64,000 nt of DNA from Paraburkholderia silviterrae (GCF_004353915.1 NZ_SMRP01000001.1:467342-531341); one strand, 5' to 3'; positions 1 to 10,479 are shown, counted from the first letter of the stretch. A program made the numbers and translations. The notes: generated from the sequence alone by a model not told the origin.

Positions 1-1
1 C

Positions 2-119
2 GCGATTAAGCCCGTATTGGGACTCAGCCCCAGCGGGCTTGAACCCTTGTCGGGCTTGAGTCCACATCGGACTTGAGCCCGCATCGCGGTCAAACCCGCG
101 TTGTGACCGAGCCGATATC
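2..119. repeat. Degenerate 17-bp tandem repeat, about 7 units
   Basis: The sequence reads as about seven units of 17 bp (starting near 2, 19, 35, 52, 69, 86 and 103; one unit is 16 bp). Most units follow the pattern gggcttgagcccgcatc with substitutions. The array runs straight into the duplicated chemotaxis-receptor 3' end at 117. A shorter remnant of the same repeat (a full unit at 1785-1801) precedes the second copy of that 3' end. No function can be assigned. Confidence 0.7.
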
Positions 120-208
120 AAGCTCGAGCGACTCGCGCCTCACGCGAGCCTGAACACCCCCACCGCCTCGCGCAATTCAACCGCCTGCTCAGCGAGCGCA
201 TGCGCTGC
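117..208. repeat. Direct repeat copy 1: displaced chemotaxis-receptor 3' end
   Basis: These 92 bp are identical to 1810-1901, which holds the last 23 codons and the stop of the chemotaxis receptor gene on the minus strand. Here the match breaks at 209. Reading on in the receptor frame gives TRSG in place of the usual VEEAS-type residues, so this is a decapitated gene fragment. Its stop codon would lie at 140-142. The two copies bracket the DUF6402 module, so the module looks like an insertion that duplicated, or brought along, a receptor gene end. Confidence 0.85.
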
Positions 209-346
209 CGTGCCGCTCCTCGTCTCTTCACGCTGGAGAGATGTGCGAATCAAATCAGCGAAATCGAAAACCGGCTTCCTTGATGATAGTTAAGATCCGG
301 AAACGCTGAATATGCTCGTATCATTCTTTTTCTCTAAGGGAATGTC

Positions 347-1369
347 GTGAGCGCACAAGAATTAACCGTGTATGTCCCAGATGGCGGAGAATGGCGGCAA
401 CGTACGGGAAATATATGCTATATCGAAGGCGAGAATCCTTGCCCCGACGTATCAGCATCCGCACGGCGCCTGTCAGTGCATGACCGGTTTGAAGTCACAG
501 ATATTCCCGGTGCGATGGCGAAAATGGGTTGGCACACGTCGGCCGCACTATTGAACAAATGGTTCCATTGTTCACCCAAGAATCAGGCGATGACCTTCTC
601 AGAGAAATTGAACGGTTACAGCGAGGACGGATCGCGCCACTATCCCGACCACCGAATTGACAGAAGCACAATCCAGCTCGATTGGGTCTTGTCCCATCCA
701 AGAGTCAAGGCCGGTTATGACAAATTGGCCAATGATCATGCTTTTCTGAAAACAGATGCTGCAAGGGATGCTTTAACCAGGAAGCTGCGTCGCCTCAAGG
801 ACAGGGACTATATTGACACTTTGGCAGAAACGAACGGCGACATCGCAGCATTGCATGCACACTTTCAGTTTCAGCGTCTTCAAATCGATACATCGGCTTT
901 AGAGAAAGCCGCGGTGTTCTTTCGGGCCATGCTCAACTATGGGATGCCTGATGATCTGGCGGGTGCATTGGGCGGCTTTGGTCTATATGCGGCACCAGCG
1001 AAAATCCGTATTCGACCGGCGCTCATTGGAAGCGGAAAAATTGCCGAAGTGACGCATATTGCTATATACGTCAAGAACCCATACTCATTTTTTGACGATC
1101 CAACAGAGAGCGCTTCGCAGTACCTGGGGCACTGGAACAGGGAGGGAATTTGTCTTGTTCCAGAGGGTTATGTAGCGCAATGGGCTAACTTTGGCAGTTG
1201 GAGCAACTACATTATTCAACCTGAAGGACCATACGGGCGCACATACTGGCCCGTACACAACAGCGACTTCAGGCGTTGGCAAAACGCGCACAATGCGGGC
1301 GGCGACATGATCCTCTTTTCAGACTACCGAATCGAGAGAGTTTTTCCGTCGATAAGGGTGAGGATATAA
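347..1369 (+). CDS. DUF6402 family protein
   Basis: This 340-residue protein resembles the DUF6402 family of Burkholderia and relatives. Family-like blocks include FEVTDIPGAMAKMGW near residue 48, DDLAGALGGFGLYAA near 202, QYLGHWNREG near 258, and a C-terminal GGDMILFSDYR block. Family members often sit next to secretion or polymorphic-toxin loci, but their biochemical activity is not established to my knowledge. The GTG start at 347 follows a TAAGGGA ribosome site. There is no signal peptide or membrane segment. The gene is AT-richer than its neighbours and is followed after 2 bp by a small membrane-anchored gene, a pairing that looks like an effector or cargo with a partner. The family assignment comes from remembered sequence similarity; the toxin-related role is inference. 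Confidence 0.7.
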   Translation: MSAQELTVYVPDGGEWRQRTGNICYIEGENPCPDVSASARRLSVHDRFEVTDIPGAMAKMGWHTSAALLNKWFHCSPKNQAMTFSEKLNGYSEDGSRHYPDHRIDRSTIQLDWVLSHPRVKAGYDKLANDHAFLKTDAARDALTRKLRRLKDRDYIDTLAETNGDIAALHAHFQFQRLQIDTSALEKAAVFFRAMLNYGMPDDLAGALGGFGLYAAPAKIRIRPALIGSGKIAEVTHIAIYVKNPYSFFDDPTESASQYLGHWNREGICLVPEGYVAQWANFGSWSNYIIQPEGPYGRTYWPVHNSDFRRWQNAHNAGGDMILFSDYRIERVFPSIRVRI

Positions 1370-1371
1370 GA

Positions 1372-1749
1372 ATGGCTGCGGGAAAAATTAAACGCGTGGG
1401 CGTCGGCATTCTCGCTTGCTTCACTCTAATCACATTGACCAGTTACGTCTTTGATGCGCGAAGGCGTGCGCGAGCTACCGAATGCGTTAACGCCACCTCA
1501 CACAATGGCCTTTATCGCGCGCAATCGTGCTTGACTGGCACACGCGGGAATGTGGGTGATTATGTCGGCAGGCTGTACGAAGCCCGCACCGGTAATCTTG
1601 TAGCCGAAACGACGTTCGATTCGATGGACGGCGGAGTACCGGACTTCATGGATGACGATCACGCCGTATTGTTTGACGGTGGCGGGGATTCGGGGCTCAT
1701 CTACATTCCCCCTTCACTGTTGGACCGCTTGCGCGCAAAGATTCCCTAA
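1372..1749 (+). CDS. Small membrane-anchored protein, partner of the DUF6402 gene
   Basis: This 125-residue protein has one N-terminal hydrophobic segment (about residues 10-27, VGILACFTLITLTSYVF) followed by Arg-rich residues and a soluble domain of about 95 residues. The domain has two cysteines (near 38 and 52) that could form a disulfide and an acidic stretch MDDDHAVLFDGGGD. The ATG at 1372 is preceded by GAGGATATAAGA and lies 2 bp after the stop of the upstream gene, so the two are probably co-transcribed. A longer in-frame ORF begins at 1276, but that start lies inside the upstream gene and has no ribosome site. The layout suggests an immunity or accessory protein for the DUF6402 product. 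No family was recognised. Confidence 0.6.
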   Translation: MAAGKIKRVGVGILACFTLITLTSYVFDARRRARATECVNATSHNGLYRAQSCLTGTRGNVGDYVGRLYEARTGNLVAETTFDSMDGGVPDFMDDDHAVLFDGGGDSGLIYIPPSLLDRLRAKIP

Positions 1750-1809
1750 GCGCACCGTCATATTCAGCACATCAAGCCCGCGCTGCGCTCGAGCCCGCAT
1801 CAATCCCAC

Positions 1810-1901
1810 ATCAAGCTCGAGCGACTCGCGCCTCACGCGAGCCTGAACACCCCCACCGCCTCGCGCAATTCAACCGCCTGCTCAGCGAGCGCATGCGCTG
1901 C
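1810..1901. repeat. Direct repeat copy 2: 3' end of intact chemotaxis receptor gene
   Basis: This segment is identical over 92 bp to 117-208. It contains the end of the intact receptor gene (stop at 1833-1835) plus 23 bp of downstream DNA. The intervening 1.6 kb carries only the DUF6402 gene pair, with no integrase or transposase. Confidence 0.85.
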
Positions 1902-3359
1902 AGCGGAGGCCTCCTCAACGAGCGCCGCGTTGTGTTGCGTGACCTCGTCCATCTGCGTGACCGCCATGTTCACCTGCTCGATGCCGGTGCTCTGCTCCTG
2001 TGAGGCCGTGGCGATCTCGCCGACGATCGCCGTCACTCGCTCGACCGCGCCCACCATTTCCCCAATCACGTTGCCTGCATCGCTCACGAGCGCCGAGCCC
2101 GCGTCGATGCGCTGCGCCGAGGCCTCGATGAGCGCCTTGATCTCCTTGGCCGCCGCGCCGCTGCGCTGCGCGAGCGAGCGCACTTCCGCGGCCACCACGG
2201 CAAAGCCGCGCCCCTCCTCGCCCGCACGCGCGGCCTCGACCGCGGCATTCAGCGCGAGAATGTTGGTCTGAAACGCAATGCCGTCGATCACGGCGATGAT
2301 CTCGACGATCTGCCCCGAGCTCGACGCAATCCCGTGCATGGTGTCGACCACCTCCGACATCAACTGCTTGCCGCGCGCGGCCGTATTCGCCGCCTCTCCG
2401 GCCAGCAGCGCCGCCTGTTTCGCGTTCTGCGCGTTCTGGCGCACGGTGGCCGTGATCTCCTCCATGCTCGCCGCCGTTTCTTCGAGCGAGGCGGCCTGCT
2501 CTTCCGTGCGCGACGAAAGCCCGTGATTGCCCGCCGCGATCTCACCGCTCGCCGATGCCACGCCCTCCGCATGGCCGAGCACCTTGCTCACCACGCCCGC
2601 GAGACTGCGCTGCATGCTCTTGAGCGCGGCGAGCAGCATCGCGGTTTCGTCGCGGCCGCCGCTCTGAACCTCGAAAGCGAGATCGCCCTTGGCCACCGCG
2701 CGCGTGCAGTCGAGTGCGCGCGCGAGCGGCCGCGTCACGCTGCGGCTGAAAAGCCAGCTGCCTGTCATGGAGACGATCAAGGCCGCCACCATCAACACTG
2801 CGCTGATCGCCGTCGCGTGACGCGCCTCGTTCGCCGCGTCGGCCGAAACGCGGGCGCTTTGCGCTGCTATCCGGTGCGCGGCTTCATCGAGCAGCGCGGC
2901 GGGCGCGCGATCGACGCCCGCCACCGCATGGTCTCCCGCGGCAGGATCGAAGGCCGCCGACTTGAAGGCCGCAAGCCCCGCGCGATAGCCTTGCCCCATC
3001 GTCGTATGGGCGGCGGCAAAGCGCTCGACCAGGTCGCGGCTTTCGCCTTCGGGCAGATTCGTATTCAGCTGTGCGGCGAGCGCGTCCACTTCGCGCTCGC
3101 GCGCCTCGAAGGCGGACCAGTGCTTCTCCAGCAGCGCCGGGTCCTTGCCGCGCAGCAACGTGTCCTTCCACTCCTGCACCTGCACCTTGAAGGCGACCAG
3201 CATCGCCGTCACCGCGCGCTCGTTGGCGACGCTGTTTTGCACTGTCGTGCCGTACACGTTCAGCGATTGATTCAGTGAATAGATTCCGTAGAGCGCCCCC
3301 GCGAACATCAAAAGGAGCGCCGCCGCGAATGCGAGCGGAATCTTCAGGGTCAACTTCAT
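1833..3359 (-). CDS. Methyl-accepting chemotaxis protein
   Basis: This 508-residue inner-membrane chemoreceptor passes periplasmic signals to CheA/CheW. An N-terminal membrane segment (about 8-28) is followed by a periplasmic helical sensor of about 155 residues of the four-helix-bundle type. A second membrane segment lies near 190-212, then a HAMP region containing [18 protein letters not shown], then a long cytoplasmic coiled coil. The hairpin tip contains the conserved stretch [20 protein letters not shown], the CheA/CheW contact region. There is no C-terminal NWETF-type CheR tether. The start at 3359 is preferred over an upstream ATG at 3407 because it follows AAGGAA and begins the signal-anchor sequence MKLTLKIPL. 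The ligand cannot be read from sequence. The 3' end is duplicated 1.7 kb away. Confidence 0.95.
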   Translation of the reverse strand: MKLTLKIPLAFAAALLLMFAGALYGIYSLNQSLNVYGTTVQNSVANERAVTAMLVAFKVQVQEWKDTLLRGKDPALLEKHWSAFEAREREVDALAAQLNTNLPEGESRDLVERFAAAHTTMGQGYRAGLAAFKSAAFDPAAGDHAVAGVDRAPAALLDEAAHRIAAQSARVSADAANEARHATAISAVLMVAALIVSMTGSWLFSRSVTRPLARALDCTRAVAKGDLAFEVQSGGRDETAMLLAALKSMQRSLAGVVSKVLGHAEGVASASGEIAAGNHGLSSRTEEQAASLEETAASMEEITATVRQNAQNAKQAALLAGEAANTAARGKQLMSEVVDTMHGIASSSGQIVEIIAVIDGIAFQTNILALNAAVEAARAGEEGRGFAVVAAEVRSLAQRSGAAAKEIKALIEASAQRIDAGSALVSDAGNVIGEMVGAVERVTAIVGEIATASQEQSTGIEQVNMAVTQMDEVTQHNAALVEEASAAAHALAEQAVELREAVGVFRLA

Positions 3360-3525
3360 CTTCGTTTCCTTGCGGTTGCCTTGCGTGACGCACCGGGCGC
3401 CACGCAAAGGCTATCGGCATACGCGCGCGAAACTGAAGGGCAGCAAGAACACTGTTGCTTGCCGCGCGTTGATCAGACAAAAGAACACGCCGAAATCCGC
3501 AATAAATACGGCATCGCCAACGAAA

Positions 3526-3550
3526 AGGACCCGGCATTGACGGGTCCTTC
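3526..3550 (-). terminator. Hairpin terminator after the methyltransferase gene
   Basis: AAGGACCC and GGGTCCTT form a perfect 8-bp stem around a 9-nt loop. Read on the minus strand, the stem is followed by TTTT. It lies 50 bp past the end of the minus-strand methyltransferase gene. Confidence 0.65.
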
Positions 3551-3600
3551 AAATAATTTCGTATACCGAATGAAAACGCTTTCGGACGCGCCCGCCATGC

Positions 3601-4413
3601 TCAAAGCGCGACGTTCACGAGCAGAAAGGTTGCGGCAATGGACGTTCTGCCCGCTCGCGAACTGGTATTCGCGCTGCTGAAAAGCGCTTCCAGTTCGTTT
3701 TGCAGCTCAGCGGATCGGCCCGCGCTCTCGGCGGCTTCAAACGCATTGATCGTCGGCGCATAGAACGTCCTGAATTCAGAAACGTACTGCGCCGGTGTGC
3801 CGGAATAGTCGAAAACCCAGCTCTCTCTGGAAAAGGCAATATTCTCGGCCTTGCACCCCGCCGCAACGAATCGCTCGATCACGTTGCTCTCGACACCCCA
3901 GGTCATTGGGCTGATGAATCCCTCGGGCGGCGGCGGCATATACGCCGAGCAGATCTTGAGAAGCTGCGCGACGAATGTCGGGTCATTGGGAATCCAGTTG
4001 CCCATGACGATCCGGCCGCCGGGTCGCGCCACGCGCACCATCTCCTTCGCCACGTCGAATGGCCTGGGGGCAAACATCGCACCAAATATGCTGACGACGA
4101 GATCGAACGTGCCGTCGCCCAGTTCGAGCAGGTCGCACGCATCGCCCTCCTGAAACCGGCAGTTGGTCAGTCCCAGCTCCATTGCACGCTTGTTGCCCGC
4201 CGCCACCAGCGGGCCCGAGATATCGACGCCCAGCACCTCGGCCCCCAGATCCGCCGCGGGTATGGCCGTGGTGCCATCACCGCAGCCGAGATCGAGCACG
4301 CGCAGCCCCCTGGTGATGCCGAGCCGGTTCACGAGCGCTTCTCCGCTCTCCCTCATGGTCCGGGCAATATGCGTGAAATCGCCCTTCTCCCAAAGTGCCT
4401 TGTTCGAATTCAT
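3601..4413 (-). CDS. Class I SAM-dependent methyltransferase
   Basis: This 270-residue soluble methyltransferase has the Rossmann motif I VLDLGCGDGTT (near 39-49), an acidic ribose-binding residue in LGVDIS and a FDLVVSIFGAMF post-motif. This places it in the Methyltransf_11/25 group, like UbiE and many small-molecule methyltransferases. A characteristic run NWIPNDPTFVAQLLKICSAYMPPPP follows. The substrate is unknown. The ATG at 4413 has AAAGGAG 8 bp upstream. The gene stands alone, with a terminator at 3526-3550. Homologues of this type are often annotated only as class I methyltransferase. Confidence 0.88.
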   Translation of the reverse strand: MNSNKALWEKGDFTHIARTMRESGEALVNRLGITRGLRVLDLGCGDGTTAIPAADLGAEVLGVDISGPLVAAGNKRAMELGLTNCRFQEGDACDLLELGDGTFDLVVSIFGAMFAPRPFDVAKEMVRVARPGGRIVMGNWIPNDPTFVAQLLKICSAYMPPPPEGFISPMTWGVESNVIERFVAAGCKAENIAFSRESWVFDYSGTPAQYVSEFRTFYAPTINAFEAAESAGRSAELQNELEALFSSANTSSRAGRTSIAATFLLVNVAL

Positions 4414-4584
4414 GGCAGCGCTCCTTTGCGGGTGATGAATGGCTCGCCATGCGGCACCCGCCTGGTGTCAGGCGGTTGTCCGGCGAACACGTCACATAGG
4501 CATAGACATTGTGGCACCGACTTCGTGCAATCCACAGCCGGAGCTCACGCCGACCGCAGCGATGCGCCCATGCATCGACGATGC

Positions 4585-4620
4585 AAAAAAGGCGGCGCCC
4601 TCGCGGGCCGCCGCCTTTTT
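4585..4620 (-). terminator. Intrinsic terminator for maeB
   Basis: A long hairpin (AAAAAGGCGGCG pairing with CGCCGCCTTTTT, with CCC/GGG inside) lies 39 bp past the end of the malic enzyme gene. A-rich and T-rich flanks on the two sides mean it could work in both directions. Confidence 0.85.
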
Positions 4621-4658
4621 CATCGTTCGCGCGCGAGCTTCTTGCGCGCCGGGCTCAA

Positions 4659-6953
<2,295 letters not shown>

Positions 6954-7102
6954 TCCAAATAGGATGCCGGGCGCAGTGGCGGCGCGCCGGTGGTGTTCGA
7001 ATTGTTCGAGTGAGACCGATTCTAGAGAGCCGTCATAACGACCCCATTTTGATTTAGTATGGGGCCATTATTTTTCCTGATGCCCCTGGGGGCTTGCGGA
7101 TC

Positions 7103-8068
7103 GTGTCATTCAGTACCGACGAAGTAACAAGGCGCCTGAACACGCGCCTGAAAATGCGCCATCTGGTGCTGCTCCTGCAGATCCGCCAGCACGGCTCGCT
7201 CACGCGGGTGGCCGAGCACATGGCCACCAGCCAGCCCGCCGTGACCAATGCGCTGGCCGAGATGGAGAGCATGTTCGGCGCGCCGCTGTTCGACCGTTCG
7301 CCGCGCGGCATGACGCCCACGGCGCTCGGCAACGTCGTGCTGGCCCGCGCGCAGGCCATGCTGCACGACCTCGACCATCTCGCGCGCGATATCGAGGCGG
7401 TGCACGCCGGCCACGCCACGCGGCTGCACGTGGGGGTGATTCCGTTCATTTCGGGGCGCACGCTGGCCACGGCCATCCGGCTCGCGCAGTCGCGCCTGCC
7501 GCAGCGCGTGACCATGACGATCCACGAAGGCACGAGCGACGCGCTGCTGCCGCGCCTGCGCGACCACACGCTCGACCTCGTGATCGGGCGCGCCTCGTCC
7601 ACCGTCGACGTCGCGCAGTTGAAGTTCGATGTGCTGTACCAGCAGACGCCGCGTTTGATCGCGAGCCGGCGCCTTGCCGCGCGGCTCGGGCGCAGCAAGG
7701 CGAACTGGCAGAAGCTCGCGGAGCTCGACTGGATCCTGGGCGCGCCGAACACGCCGATCCGCGAGCAGATCTCCGACCTCTTCCTGCATGCCGGCACGGC
7801 GCCGCCCGTGCCCATCATGGAGAGCTATACGTCGCGCCTGATCGGCGAAATGATCGCGGCGAACGAAAACGCGGTTTCGATCGTGCCCGCCGATATCGCC
7901 GAAGAGCTCGTGCATATCGCCGGCGTGGCGATCGTGCCGTATACCTTCGACTGGACGCTGCCGCCCATCGCGCTGTTCACGCGCGCGGGCGTGCTGCGCG
8001 AAGTGGATACCGTATTCGGACAGGCGTTACGCGAGCTTTATCAGGAGGCGGACGCGGCGCGGCGGTGA
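7103..8068 (+). CDS. LysR-family transcriptional regulator
   Basis: This 321-residue regulator has an N-terminal winged helix-turn-helix (LLLQIRQHGSLTRVAEHMATSQPAVTNALAEME, about residues 20-55) and a periplasmic-binding-protein-like effector domain. It resembles the GbpR/PcaQ-like LysR subgroup, whose members begin with RLKMRHLVLLLQI. The GTG at 7103 is chosen because GGGGG lies 10 bp upstream; a TTG at 7094 is too close to it. It diverges from maeB across about 150 bp. The only other neighbour is the convergent MHS-transporter gene, 22 bp past its stop, so its targets are not evident. Confidence 0.88.
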   Translation: MSFSTDEVTRRLNTRLKMRHLVLLLQIRQHGSLTRVAEHMATSQPAVTNALAEMESMFGAPLFDRSPRGMTPTALGNVVLARAQAMLHDLDHLARDIEAVHAGHATRLHVGVIPFISGRTLATAIRLAQSRLPQRVTMTIHEGTSDALLPRLRDHTLDLVIGRASSTVDVAQLKFDVLYQQTPRLIASRRLAARLGRSKANWQKLAELDWILGAPNTPIREQISDLFLHAGTAPPVPIMESYTSRLIGEMIAANENAVSIVPADIAEELVHIAGVAIVPYTFDWTLPPIALFTRAGVLREVDTVFGQALRELYQEADAARR

Positions 8069-8090
8069 GCCGCTCCTTGCGCTTCGGCTA

Positions 8091-9413
8091 TCAAACCCGC
8101 TGCGCCACCCCACTCCGCTCGCGCGCAACCTCGTCGCTGCGCATGCGCGAGACCAGCATCAGCGCACACACGATCGTGATGAGCACATGCACGATGCCCA
8201 GCGCCACCACCGAAACAATGCTGCCCGTGGCGCTCAACAGGAACTGGCCGAGAATCGGCGTCGTGCCCGCGAACACCATGCCGCAGATCTGGTACGAGAG
8301 CGAGATGCCCGTATAGCGCACCTGCGCCGGGAAGGCCTTTGCGAGCATGCCGGCCATGGCCGCGTAATAGAGCGAATGCGGAATCGAGGCGAGCGCCATG
8401 CCGAACATCGCGAGCTTGGTCGAGCCCGTGCTGATCATCCAGAACATGATCGGCAGCGCCACGATCTCGGGCGCGAGCATGTAGACGATCGCCTTCTTGA
8501 GATCGAGCTTCGTGGCCAGCACCGCGCCGAACGGCTGCACGATCAGCTGCACGACGATCGCGAACGTGATGACGCTCAGGAATTGCGTGCGGTCGAAGCC
8601 GATCGAGGTCACGGCCCATGAGAGCGCGAACGTGGTCTTGAAGTAGGTGGCCGAAAGCGCGATCACGCAGGCGCCCACGCCCATCGCCACGAGCGCCTTG
8701 TGATGGCGCAGCACTTCGCCAATAGGCAGCTTCACCACCTTGTTCTTCGCCTGCAGCTCCTTCATGGCCGGCGACTCGTCCACACTCGCGCGGATGAACA
8801 GGCCCACTACCACGAGCAGCGCCGACATCAGGAACGGCACGCGCCAGCCCCACGTCATGAACTGGTGATCGGGCAGCATCGAGACGAGCAGAAACGCCAC
8901 GGTCGAGAGCAGATTGCCGGCGGGCGAGCCCTGCTGCGCAAAGGCCGAATAGATTATCTCCTTGCCCTTGGGCGCATGCTCCGACGAGAGCACCACCGCG
9001 CCGCCCCACTCGCCGCCCATCGCAATGCCCTGTATCAGGCGCAGGAAGATGAGCAGCACCGGTGCGATCACGCCCGCCTCGGCGTAAGTGGGCAAGAACC
9101 CCATGGCCGTGGTGCAGAAGCCCATCAGCATGAGCGTGATGATGAGCGTCTTCTTGCGGCCCATCTTGTCGCCCAGGTGGCCGAACACGATGCCGCCGAT
9201 CGGGCGTGCGAGAAAGCCCACCCAGAACGACGCGAACGCCGCGAGCGTGCCGACCACGGGCGAGCTCGAGGGGAAAAACAGCTTGCCGAGCACGAGCGCC
9301 GCCGCCGTGCTGTACGCGTAGAAGTCATACCACTCGATCGTCGTGCCAACGAACGAGGCGATGCCGGCCTTGCGGGCCTGGCGATGCTGGGTGTCGAGAG
9401 AGGAAGCTGCCAA
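8091..9413 (-). CDS. MHS-family MFS transporter (metabolite:H+ symporter)
   Basis: This 440-residue inner-membrane transporter has twelve predicted membrane spans. Hallmarks are the first span GIASFVGTTIEWYDFYAYSTA, the loop motif GHLGDKMGRKK between spans 2 and 3, and RLIQGIAMGGEWGGA in span 4. These place it with ShiA/ProP/KgtP-type metabolite:H+ symporters, so an organic acid or zwitterion is the likely substrate. The start is most likely TTG at 9413: GGAGA lies 6 bp before it and it gives the normal short N-terminus. Longer ATG starts at 9464 or 9527 would run through the operator region. It diverges from an IclR-type regulator that probably controls it. Confidence 0.88.
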   Translation of the reverse strand: MAASSLDTQHRQARKAGIASFVGTTIEWYDFYAYSTAAALVLGKLFFPSSSPVVGTLAAFASFWVGFLARPIGGIVFGHLGDKMGRKKTLIITLMLMGFCTTAMGFLPTYAEAGVIAPVLLIFLRLIQGIAMGGEWGGAVVLSSEHAPKGKEIIYSAFAQQGSPAGNLLSTVAFLLVSMLPDHQFMTWGWRVPFLMSALLVVVGLFIRASVDESPAMKELQAKNKVVKLPIGEVLRHHKALVAMGVGACVIALSATYFKTTFALSWAVTSIGFDRTQFLSVITFAIVVQLIVQPFGAVLATKLDLKKAIVYMLAPEIVALPIMFWMISTGSTKLAMFGMALASIPHSLYYAAMAGMLAKAFPAQVRYTGISLSYQICGMVFAGTTPILGQFLLSATGSIVSVVALGIVHVLITIVCALMLVSRMRSDEVARERSGVAQRV

Positions 9414-9455
9414 GTTGCGTCTCCAGAAATCGATGTCGGCCGCGATGTTTCCGAT

Positions 9456-9471
9456 GTTTCTCATGCGAAAC
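9456..9471. promoter_or_regulatory. Putative IclR-type operator 1
   Basis: GTTTC-TCATGC-GAAAC: perfect 5-bp arms around a 6-bp core, 43 bp upstream of the MHS-transporter start. It shares arm sequence, spacing and core ATGC with the site at 9488. Confidence 0.5.
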
Positions 9472-9487
9472 ACGGCGTGCCGGCCGC

Positions 9488-9503
9488 CTTTCCGATGCGA
9501 AAC
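9488..9503. promoter_or_regulatory. Putative IclR-type operator 2
   Basis: CTTTC-CGATGC-GAAAC has the same architecture as 9456-9471, beginning 32 bp (about three helical turns) away, as expected for cooperative binding by a tetrameric IclR protein. Confidence 0.5.
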
Positions 9504-9595
9504 ATGCCGATTCGGCACGCGTCGCAAGCGGATCAGCGCTGTTCATCTTACGAACAAGCTTTCATTTTCCGAACAATTGTCGGGAGGTGCGGACT

Positions 9596-9745
9596 ATGGA
9601 GCGCTCGCTTTATACCGTCAATCAAGGGATAACCCGAATTCGCTCCAGACTCAGTCTGGGCGGCTGTACGCGCGCTTTAGGTGTTTACCCGCAAGCATGT
9701 TGTCAGAATATTATCGATATGCCGATAATGCTCTCATGGATGTGA
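9596..9745 (+). CDS. Possible 49-residue ORF ahead of the IclR gene
   Basis: An ATG at 9596 has a strong ribosome site (GGGAGG, 8 bp upstream) and opens a 49-codon frame, MERSLYTVNQGITRIRSRL and onward, ending 10 bp inside the IclR gene in another frame. Such an overlap could couple translation to the regulator. The peptide is basic and Cys-containing with no recognised family. It might be a leader peptide or chance. Confidence is low because codon use is uninformative at this length. Confidence 0.3.
   Translation: MERSLYTVNQGITRIRSRLSLGGCTRALGVYPQACCQNIIDMPIMLSWM
9710..9729. promoter_or_regulatory. Inverted repeat at the IclR gene start, probable autoregulatory operator
   Basis: ATTATCG-ATATGC-CGATAAT has perfect 7-bp arms and a 6-bp spacer ending in ATGC, 6 bp before the preferred ATG of the regulator gene. 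Its position suits autorepression. The spacing matches the two sites near the MHS transporter. Confidence 0.55.
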
Positions 9746-10479
9746 AAACTGCAGTGCGCGTCTTCGACGTGATCAACCTCTTTGCCGAAGTCCGGCAACC
9801 GATGATCTACAGCGAGATTGCGCGTCGAACCGAGATTCCCCTGTCGAGCTGCCACGCGCTGTTGCAGACGATGGTGGCCAAGGGCTACCTCTACGCACCG
9901 GGCGTGAAGGCCGGCTATTACCCCACGCAGCGCCTTTTGCATGTCGCGCGCGACATCTGCAGCGAGGACCCGCTGACGCTGATGTTCCAGCCGCTGCTTG
10001 CCGCGCTGCGCGACACGACCGGCGAGACGGCGGCGCTGGCCACGCTTGCGGGCAACCGCGTCGTCTATCTGGATGTGATGGAGTCGCGCCAGAAGATCCG
10101 CTACAGCGACGAGCCGGGCGGCTTCATGTCCGTCACGAGCGCGGCCGGCAAGGCGCTGCTCGGCGCGCTCGCGCCCGCGCCCCGGCGCAAGCTGCTCGAT
10201 AGCTGCGAGCCGTTGACGGTCGCGCCAGGCGGCTCGTTCGTGGACCGCGCCACGTTCGAGCACGAAATCGAGCAGGGCGTGCTGGACGGCTGGCATCGCT
10301 CGACGGGCGAAAGCGTCGAAGACGTGGCCGGCCTCGCGCGTGGTTTCCTGATTCATGGCGAGGCGTTCGCGCTCGTCATCGGCGCGCCCAAGGCACGCCT
10401 CCTGAAGAACGAGCAGCACGCTGTGAAGGCGCTGCTCGACGTGTTCGCGCAAATCCCGCCGCCGCTGCTCGCCGCCTGA
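9736..10479 (+). CDS. IclR-family transcriptional regulator
   Basis: This 247-residue regulator has an N-terminal winged helix-turn-helix (VFDVINLFAEVRQPMIYSEIARRTEIPLSSCHALLQTMVAKGYL) and a C-terminal IclR effector domain with the ETAALATLAGNRVVYLDV and SAAGKALLGAL motifs. The ATG at 9736 is preferred; an in-frame ATG at 9697 would add 13 residues encoded by the operator-like repeat. It diverges from the MHS transporter and lies 126 bp upstream of a cyclase-SDR-dehydrogenase run on the same strand. It probably controls both in response to a small organic acid. Confidence 0.9.
   Translation: MDVKTAVRVFDVINLFAEVRQPMIYSEIARRTEIPLSSCHALLQTMVAKGYLYAPGVKAGYYPTQRLLHVARDICSEDPLTLMFQPLLAALRDTTGETAALATLAGNRVVYLDVMESRQKIRYSDEPGGFMSVTSAAGKALLGALAPAPRRKLLDSCEPLTVAPGGSFVDRATFEHEIEQGVLDGWHRSTGESVEDVAGLARGFLIHGEAFALVIGAPKARLLKNEQHAVKALLDVFAQIPPPLLAA

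Noticed and set aside
2334..3278. Long plus-strand ORF opposite the chemoreceptor gene
   Set aside because: It is Arg/His-rich with no domain and lies wholly antisense to a clearly coding gene; it is a GC-driven shadow.
3381..3680. 99-codon plus-strand ORF between chemoreceptor and methyltransferase genes
   Set aside because: No ribosome site or domain; it overlaps the methyltransferase terminator and the end of that gene.
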